Source: Clostridium sp. CAG:221
Lineage (GTDB): Bacteria; Bacillota; Clostridia; Clostridiales; Clostridiaceae
Direction of reading: 5' to 3'
NCBI GenBank assembly: GCA_000435835.1
Contig: FR883384.1
Location: 1-30,856, forward strand
Length of the DNA stretch: 30,856 bases
Below are positions 25,257 to 30,856 of the stretch, in pieces. A program made the position numbers and the translations under genes. The first letter of the stretch is position 1. Every line of letters begins with the position of its first letter. Under the pieces are notes generated by a model that was not told where the DNA came from, did not search any database, and saw only the letters and a program-made list of their open reading frames with translations.

Positions 25257-25730
25257 ATGAGTAGAGTTTCTAAAAAAGAGGAAGCAATTAAAGCTAAATA
25301 TGAAAAGCTAAGTCAAGAAGCCAAGCCAAAACCAAAATATATAAAAAATATCATAATGGCATTTCTTATTGGCGGGGCTATATGTACCATTGGGCAAGGA
25401 ATTTTTGAACTATTAAAGTTTTTTGGCATTTCTGAATATGATGCAAAGATATGGCTTCCAATAATAATGGTTTTTTTAGGGGCATTATTAACGGGTATTG
25501 GTGTATATGATAAAATTGCTAATTTTGCAGGAGCAGGAACGGTAGTACCTATAACAGGATTTGCTAACGCTGTGGTATCACCAGCCATTGAATTTAAAAA
25601 AGAAGGATTTGTTTTTGGTGTAGCAGCAAAGATGTTTACCATAGCAGGACCAGTACTTGTATATGGTATTGGCTCATCTGTAATCATAGGTATAATTTAT
25701 TATTTGCTACTTTATTATTCAATACTATAA
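25257..25730 (+). CDS. spoVAC: Stage V sporulation protein AC (DPA channel subunit)
   Basis: 157-residue membrane protein, part of the SpoVA complex that moves dipicolinic acid into the forespore and releases it on germination. After a charged N-terminus (1-30), hydrophobic segments cover about 33-52 (IIMAFLIGGAICTIGQGIF), 65-84, a glycine-rich stretch with GAGTVVPITGFANAV (97-111), and 122-155. The frame extends to a GTG at 25194, but AAGGAGGG (25244-25251) fits the ATG at 25257. SpoVAC, SpoVAD and SpoVAE follow one another here; spoVAA, AB and AF are absent, as is usual for clostridia. Confidence 0.95.
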   Translation: MSRVSKKEEAIKAKYEKLSQEAKPKPKYIKNIIMAFLIGGAICTIGQGIFELLKFFGISEYDAKIWLPIIMVFLGALLTGIGVYDKIANFAGAGTVVPITGFANAVVSPAIEFKKEGFVFGVAAKMFTIAGPVLVYGIGSSVIIGIIYYLLLYYSIL

Positions 25731-25748
25731 GAGAAGGGAGTCTATGGA

Positions 25749-26768
25749 ATGGGGAATGATTTGAAAAAAATAGGTAATCAGACTATTAAATTAAATAGTA
25801 AGCCTAAAATTATTTCAACTTATTCAATAGTTGGACCAAAAGAAGGGCAGGGACCATTAGGTCAATATTTTCATGAAGTCATAAGTGATGATACTTTAGG
25901 TAAAGATAGCTTTGAAAAAGCAGAGTCAGAAATGATGTATACAGCTATAAAGGGTGCAATTAATAGTGCAAATTTAAAAGAAGAGGATATTGATTATTTA
26001 TTTGCAGGAGACTTATTAAATCAGATAACTTCATCAGGATATGCTGCCAGAGATTTAAATATACCTTTTTTTGGATTGTATGGAGCATGTTCAACTATGT
26101 CAGAATCTTTGAGTATGGCATCTTTATTCATAGATGGAGATTTTGCAAAGTATGTAGTAGCTACCACTTCATCTCACTTCAGTTCAGCTGAGAGACAATT
26201 TAGGTTTCCATTAGAATATGGTTCTCAAAGAGCGCCAACAGCTCAGTGGACTGTAACAGGATCAGGCGCTATGGTGCTTTCTAAAGAAGGAGATTTTCCT
26301 ATGGTTACCTACATAACAACAGGTATAGTAAAAGATTATGGTGAAAAAGATGCTAATAATATGGGAGCTGCTATGGCTCCAGCAGCTGTGGATACATTAT
26401 ATAATCACTTTAAAGATACAGGCAGAACTCCAGATTATTACGATATAATAGCTACTGGGGATTTAGGTAAAGTAGGAAAAAAGATGACATTAGAGATGTT
26501 AAAGGAATATGGCTATGATTTATCAAAAAATTATGTTGATTGTGGAGATATAATTTTTGATAATGAAACCCAAAATACTTGCTCAGGTGGAAGTGGCTGT
26601 GGATGTTCAGCTGTAGTAATGTGTGGATATTTTTATAAGAGGCTTATGAAAAAAGAAATAAAGAAGCTGCTTTTAATTTCAACTGGAGCGCTTATGAGTC
26701 CTACTAGTACTTTACAAGGTGAAAGCATTCCAGGTATAGCTCATGCAGTAGCCATTGAGTATGAATAA
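25749..26768 (+). CDS. spoVAD: Stage V sporulation protein AD (DPA-binding, thiolase fold)
   Basis: 339-residue protein of the thiolase/ketoacyl-synthase fold that binds dipicolinic acid in the SpoVA complex on the inner spore membrane. GACSTMSES with C114 aligns with the thiolase nucleophile position; GSGAMVLSK and the glycine-cysteine-rich TCSGGSGCGCSAVV loop (near residue 280) are typical. Start ATG at 25749 follows AAGGGAG (25734-25740). It lies 18 bases after spoVAC and 24 before spoVAE, so it is cotranscribed. Confidence 0.96.
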   Translation: MGNDLKKIGNQTIKLNSKPKIISTYSIVGPKEGQGPLGQYFHEVISDDTLGKDSFEKAESEMMYTAIKGAINSANLKEEDIDYLFAGDLLNQITSSGYAARDLNIPFFGLYGACSTMSESLSMASLFIDGDFAKYVVATTSSHFSSAERQFRFPLEYGSQRAPTAQWTVTGSGAMVLSKEGDFPMVTYITTGIVKDYGEKDANNMGAAMAPAAVDTLYNHFKDTGRTPDYYDIIATGDLGKVGKKMTLEMLKEYGYDLSKNYVDCGDIIFDNETQNTCSGGSGCGCSAVVMCGYFYKRLMKKEIKKLLLISTGALMSPTSTLQGESIPGIAHAVAIEYE

Positions 26769-26792
26769 TATTTTAGAAGGGGAATATAAAAA

Positions 26793-27149
26793 ATGGAATA
26801 TGTTAGTGCATTTATAGTAGGTGGATTAATTTGTGTTGTTGGGCAGATATTAATGGATACAACCAAGCTAACTCCAGCTAGAATCCTAGTTATATTTGTT
26901 ACAGTAGGTGCTGTACTTGGAGCTTTTGGCATATATGATAAATTAGTAGATATAGGAGGGGCAGGAGCTACAATACCTCTTCCAAGCTTTGGTAACAGTC
27001 TAGCTAAAGCAGCAATACAAGCAGTACAGGAAGATGGATTGTTAGGTGCTTTTACTGGTGGTATTAAAGGTGCTGCTGGTGGAATAACAGCAGCAATATT
27101 TTTTGGTTATCTAATGGCATGTTTATTTAATCCTAAGACAAAAGAATAG
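26793..27149 (+). CDS. spoVAE: Stage V sporulation protein AE (SpoVAEb type)
   Basis: 118-residue membrane protein, homologous in layout to SpoVAC and a partner in the DPA channel. Hydrophobic segments lie at about 4-20, 29-48 and 88-111; the central GGAGATIPLPSFGNSL (51-66) matches the glycine-rich loop of SpoVAC. Start ATG follows AGAAGGGGA (26776-26784). Last gene of the spoVA unit, followed by a hairpin. Confidence 0.94.
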   Translation: MEYVSAFIVGGLICVVGQILMDTTKLTPARILVIFVTVGAVLGAFGIYDKLVDIGGAGATIPLPSFGNSLAKAAIQAVQEDGLLGAFTGGIKGAAGGITAAIFFGYLMACLFNPKTKE

Positions 27150-27187
27150 TTTAATAAAAAAATTAATATACTTTAAAAAAGAATTAA

Positions 27188-27225
27188 AACCGTTTATAAT
27201 TATTGTTATAAACGGTTATTATTTT
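27188..27225 (+). terminator. Hairpin terminator after spoVAE
   Basis: Perfect 12-bp stem AACCGTTTATAA / TTATAAACGGTT with loop TTATTG (27188-27217), followed by ATTATTTT. The U-run is interrupted, so readthrough into the next gene is possible. Confidence 0.7.
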
Positions 27226-27241
27226 AAAAGGAGTGTAACAT

Positions 27242-29728
27242 TTGAAACAATATTATCAGAAAAGCTGGACGAAGGTTGTGGAGCTTTTAGGAAGTAATGT
27301 ATATAAAGGGTTAATTGAATATGATTGCATCTTGCGCAGAGAACGTTATGGTGACAATAAAGTAACTATTCCTAATAAAAAAAGTGTAAAGCGTTCATTA
27401 TTGGATAAGGTATTTAGCTGGACTAGCCTCATATATTTAGCTGTAGTTATATTATTTATTATCAAGAAAAAGTACATATTCTTAAGTATAGAATTAGCTG
27501 TGTATATCTTAGGACTAGTACATACAGCTTGGTATAGCTGGAAGAATAAAAAGAATGTTGAGTTTTTAAGTAAATTAAATACAACTAATGTAATGGTTCT
27601 TAGAGAAGGTGTTGAGAGAATTGTAACAGCTGAAGAACTTGTTATAGGAGACATAGTGATATTTAAGGAAAATTCTTTTATTTCAGCAGATTTAAGAATA
27701 ATATCTTCCCAGGACTTGAAAGTTGATGAAAGAAGTATAACCGGCGATAAGATACTTAAAGATAAATATGAAGCTATGATTGACCATAATGTAGCATCTT
27801 TAAGTGATATAAGTAATATACTGTATAGAGGTAGTATTATAAAAAGAGGTAGTGGTAGTGGAGTAGTTATAGCTACTGGAATGAATACACACTTAGGAAA
27901 GCTATTATCATCTTTAGACAGGTATGAATTAAAGAAAAATTCAGGGTTTAAAGAGTTGGATGGAATCATTGGCAAGATGAATACAATTTGCATATTGATT
28001 ACTATTATCTTATCATTTATAATTCCAGGAAAATCAACTATAAGACAAGATGTGTTATTAGCATGTATATTTATATCAACAGCGTTGATATATCCTATTA
28101 TTTATTATGTATATGATAAAATAATTATTAAAGAATTAGAAAGGGAAGAAATATATTTAAATAATATTTTTTCATTAAATGATATTGATACAGTTAAGGT
28201 GTTATTTATTGAAAAGAATGGCTCAATAACTGAAGATAAGGCACAAGTAGAAAAGCTATTTTGTGATGAAACTTCTTTTTCAATTAAAGATATAGATAAG
28301 AAAAATACTGATTTATTAAGACTTATTGATATTTCCTGTATAACTAGCAATATTTATAATGACACAAAAGATGAAGATGATATTTTAGGTGAAGCATATA
28401 TAAAGTTTTGTGAAGAATATAATTTTGACAGAAGTAGAATTGTTAAAGAAAATAGATTTAAATTTAGAACAGAAGTTAATTCAACTAACAGCATAAGGAC
28501 TACTGTAACTAAAAATGAAAGAGGATTTAGGGCAACGTCAAGAGGAAGTCTTGATAAGATAATTCCAAAGTGCAAAAGTATATTGATTAATGGAGTTGAA
28601 CATCCATTGACAGAAGAAGAAATAAATAAGATAAAACTTGCAGATTTATGTTTTTCAAGAGAAGGCCTAATTACTGAAGCCATGGCTTATAGAAGATTTA
28701 ACTATGAACCATCAAAAGAAGAAAATATAGAAAGTAATATGATTCTTGTAGGATTATTTGGACTTAAAAATTTTATAGTTGAAGGTGTTAAAGAAGATAT
28801 AGAAAATCTTTTTGATGATGGAATACTACCATTGTTATTTTGTGAAGATAATAAGATAAGTGCAGAAATATTAGGAAGAAACATAGGACTTATATCATCA
28901 TCTAAGGAGGTTACTTCTGGTGTGGAGTTAAGCCATATGTCTGAAGAAGAATTTTATAAAACAATATCAAAAGCAAGAATATTTTGTAGGCTTAAGCCAG
29001 ATCAGAAGTTGAAGATTGTAAATGCCTTTTATAAGGATGGGTTTAAGGTTGCTGTGGAAGGTGAAACATTAGGTGATTTATCTATCATATCTATGTCTAA
29101 TATAGGTATAGGAAAGGCAAAAGCACCTAATATATTAAAAAAGATATGTGATATATATACAGATAAGAGTTCCATTAAATCTTTATTAAAATTGAAGAAA
29201 AAAGGTAAAGAAGTAAAAAGAGCTATTGAAAATGCAAGTCTTATGTATATGCAATTTACTTTAGCACAGATATTTGCCATGTATGCCTATTATTTTATAG
29301 ATGATAACATATTATTTAAAGATGGCACTATAGCTATATTAAATTTACTATCAATACCAATAATTCTATTGGAACTTAATAATACAATGAAAGAAAGGTT
29401 ACCTAAAAGTAATGTGTTTATAAATATGCTTTCTTTTATTGTTTTATCAATTACGCCTATAATACCTATGGAAGAAAACACTGAGATTGTTGTATTTTTG
29501 GTACTAACGATAAATATGCTCATTAGCTTATATAATGGCTTTAGTAAAAAGATATTTGAAAATAAGAACATTATTTATACATTGCTATACATAATTATAG
29601 TTGCAATTGGAGTAGTTTTGATATATAAAGGAAGCAACTTTATTTTAAATATAACATCAGTATCAGTGATATTGATATTTATGATAATTCATTTATTAAT
29701 GATTTGGTTTGTGAAAAAGTGGCAATAA
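27242..29728 (+). CDS. P-type ATPase-fold protein with degenerate catalytic motifs
   Basis: 828 residues with the full P-type cation-ATPase layout: two membrane helices (about 60-100), actuator domain (about 110-235), two helices (about 247-297), phosphorylation and nucleotide domains (about 310-655) and six C-terminal helices. The key motifs are all changed. DKTGTLT reads EKNGSIT with E324 in place of the phosphorylated Asp. TGES reads TGDK (167-170). The membrane PEGLP region reads IYPII. The DPPR-type motif reads GLKN. GDGVNDAP reads GETLGDLS (607-614). It should not form the aspartyl phosphate or pump ions as usual. The frame is uninterrupted, so it is not a simple pseudogene. Start is TTG at 27242 with AAAAGGAG (27226-27233). 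It sits between spoVAE and comEC, and a sporulation role is only a guess. Confidence 0.85.
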   Translation: MKQYYQKSWTKVVELLGSNVYKGLIEYDCILRRERYGDNKVTIPNKKSVKRSLLDKVFSWTSLIYLAVVILFIIKKKYIFLSIELAVYILGLVHTAWYSWKNKKNVEFLSKLNTTNVMVLREGVERIVTAEELVIGDIVIFKENSFISADLRIISSQDLKVDERSITGDKILKDKYEAMIDHNVASLSDISNILYRGSIIKRGSGSGVVIATGMNTHLGKLLSSLDRYELKKNSGFKELDGIIGKMNTICILITIILSFIIPGKSTIRQDVLLACIFISTALIYPIIYYVYDKIIIKELEREEIYLNNIFSLNDIDTVKVLFIEKNGSITEDKAQVEKLFCDETSFSIKDIDKKNTDLLRLIDISCITSNIYNDTKDEDDILGEAYIKFCEEYNFDRSRIVKENRFKFRTEVNSTNSIRTTVTKNERGFRATSRGSLDKIIPKCKSILINGVEHPLTEEEINKIKLADLCFSREGLITEAMAYRRFNYEPSKEENIESNMILVGLFGLKNFIVEGVKEDIENLFDDGILPLLFCEDNKISAEILGRNIGLISSSKEVTSGVELSHMSEEEFYKTISKARIFCRLKPDQKLKIVNAFYKDGFKVAVEGETLGDLSIISMSNIGIGKAKAPNILKKICDIYTDKSSIKSLLKLKKKGKEVKRAIENASLMYMQFTLAQIFAMYAYYFIDDNILFKDGTIAILNLLSIPIILLELNNTMKERLPKSNVFINMLSFIVLSITPIIPMEENTEIVVFLVLTINMLISLYNGFSKKIFENKNIIYTLLYIIIVAIGVVLIYKGSNFILNITSVSVILIFMIIHLLMIWFVKKWQ

Positions 29729-29746
29729 TTAATTTGAGGTGTTGTC

Positions 29747-30856
29747 ATGATTAAAGAAAGTGATGTTTATTATAATAATCCTTTGTTTTACATATTCATG
29801 GTATTGGTATTAGCATCATTTACATATGAAATTTATTATTATAATAAGCTGGCAGCAATTCTTATTGCAGCTAGCTTATTTTTTTTAATAGCTTTTAATA
29901 CTGAAAGGCATCTTAAAGTGTTTTTACTGATAATTTTTATAATTGCACTTATGAATAATGTTTTTTATTATAATTATATCCCAAAAGCTAACGAAGAAAT
30001 CAGAGTAGTTTCACTAAAGTATAATAGGGGAATTGGAGAGATAAAGGGGAGAAAAGTAAATATAACTATAGATAGCTTAGAAGAAATTGTAGGTAGTAAA
30101 ATTTATGCAAAAGGAAATTTTACTAGAAATCTTAATATTTCTAAAGGTATAATAGGGGATTTTACAATAATTAAATATGAAAAGGGAAAAAAGGATCTAA
30201 CTTCATATTTATATAACTTAAGAAAGGATTTATATGATAAAATTCAAATCAAATTAGGGGAAAGAAAAGCAGGAATAATTTCCTCAGTGGCTTATGGATA
30301 TGATGATAATATTGATAGTTATGATAGAGAAAAGATGAAGTACTATGGAATCTCTCATGCCATATGTGTTTCAGGATTACATATTACAATGGTATATTCT
30401 ATTGCCCTGTTATTTGGATCTAATTTATTAGGAATGATTGTTTCTTTTTTTTATATGTTATTTTCAGGTGCTAAGGAAGCAGCTATAAGGTCATATATAA
30501 TGATTGTTATATCTAACTTAGCCATAAAGTTTAAACGTCAGTATAATATGATGGCTGCCTTATCATTGGCTGGCATAGTGATATTAATAGTTAAGCCTTA
30601 TTGTTTGTTTAGTATTGGATTTATATTATCTTTTGTAAACATTGTTGGAATTTATTTTTTTAATAAGAAGATTAATAGGGTATTTTATAAGATTCCTTCT
30701 AAAATAAGGCAAGTAGTTGCTATAACTCTATCAACACAAATTTTTATTTTACCAATAACCATGATGTATTTTAATGAATTTTGTGCTAATTCAATCATAG
30801 GGAATCTACTAATTATACCTTTTATTAATATTATAATAATATTAGGTAATTTACTA
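29747..30856 (+). CDS. comEC: ComEC/Rec2-family DNA uptake channel (3' truncated)
   Basis: The first 370 residues of an integral membrane protein; the frame runs open to the window edge. Two to three N-terminal helices (about 14-80) and a soluble beta region (about 85-155, the DUF4131/OB-like part) are followed by the competence domain. The latter is marked by YYGISHAICVSGLHI (about 200-214) and further helices. ComEC carries single-stranded DNA across the membrane during transformation; many clostridia carry it without known competence. Start ATG at 29747 follows TGAGGTG. It is 18 bases after the P-type-like gene and probably cotranscribed. The C-terminal metallo-beta-lactamase-like domain, if present, lies outside. 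Confidence 0.9.
   Translation, partial: MIKESDVYYNNPLFYIFMVLVLASFTYEIYYYNKLAAILIAASLFFLIAFNTERHLKVFLLIIFIIALMNNVFYYNYIPKANEEIRVVSLKYNRGIGEIKGRKVNITIDSLEEIVGSKIYAKGNFTRNLNISKGIIGDFTIIKYEKGKKDLTSYLYNLRKDLYDKIQIKLGERKAGIISSVAYGYDDNIDSYDREKMKYYGISHAICVSGLHITMVYSIALLFGSNLLGMIVSFFYMLFSGAKEAAIRSYIMIVISNLAIKFKRQYNMMAALSLAGIVILIVKPYCLFSIGFILSFVNIVGIYFFNKKINRVFYKIPSKIRQVVAITLSTQIFILPITMMYFNEFCANSIIGNLLIIPFINIIIILGNLL

Noticed and set aside
25313..25687. 124-codon open frame antisense to spoVAC
   Set aside because: Overlaps an unmistakable spoVAC and has no start signals.
27346..27993. 215-codon open frame on the minus strand inside the P-type-like gene
   Set aside because: It lies wholly within a convincing gene on the other strand, has no ribosome binding site or recognisable domain, and AT-rich genes of this kind often leave such frames open.

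Overview
The window is strongly AT-rich, uses A/T-ending codons, and carries AAGGAGG-type ribosome binding sites and a clostridial spoIIA-spoVA sporulation locus. It also has the glnA-nitR-glutamate synthase arrangement known from solvent-forming clostridia. It most likely comes from a Clostridium sensu stricto chromosome; I would not name a species. No tRNA, rRNA, insertion sequence, prophage or CRISPR array was seen.

Region 1 (1-8520, +) is a compact biosynthetic operon, cut at the left edge. It encodes two tandem free-standing NRPS-type condensation-domain proteins, a long-chain acyl-CoA-synthetase-like AMP ligase, a 74-residue carrier protein, an Sfp-type phosphopantetheinyl transferase, and a MacB/FtsX-like ABC transporter (ATPase plus an 1100-residue coiled-coil permease). 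A rho-independent terminator closes it. Read together: the ligase activates an acyl group, the transferase arms the carrier protein, the condensation proteins join the acyl group to an acceptor, and the transporter exports the product or confers immunity. The product is unknown; an N-acyl amide or similar small lipid is the simplest guess.

Region 2 (8563-10694) holds a small ArsC/Spx-fold gene and, convergently on the minus strand, an aspartate kinase, with a perfect 17-bp hairpin between them. A 365-bp divergent intergenic region follows, with a promoter on each strand.

Region 3 (10695-18787, +) is the ammonium-assimilation cluster: type I glutamine synthetase, the ANTAR antiterminator NitR with a receiver domain lacking its phosphorylation site, and the large and small subunits of NADPH-glutamate synthase. 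A strong terminator ends it. Hairpins in the glnA leader and in the nitR-gltB gap are candidate RNA control elements.

Region 4 (18898-23414, +) has a DUF4003-like gene coupled to DNA polymerase IV, then a Lon-family protease with an intact Ser-Lys dyad but degenerate Walker A and B motifs.

Region 5 (23429-27225, +) is the forespore programme: spoIIAA, spoIIAB, sigF, a broken small membrane-protein gene, then spoVAC, spoVAD and spoVAE. Both the Lon-like gene and spoIIAA have their Shine-Dalgarno sequence separated from the ATG by a hairpin, an unusual layout found twice within 2.5 kb.

Region 6 (27242-30856, +) has a full-length P-type-ATPase-fold protein in which every catalytic motif is altered, followed by the start of comEC, cut by the right edge.

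The observations most worth following up are the discrete-domain biosynthetic operon, the P-type pseudo-ATPase beside the spoVA genes, the Lon protease without ATPase motifs, and the two Shine-Dalgarno/hairpin/ATG leaders.
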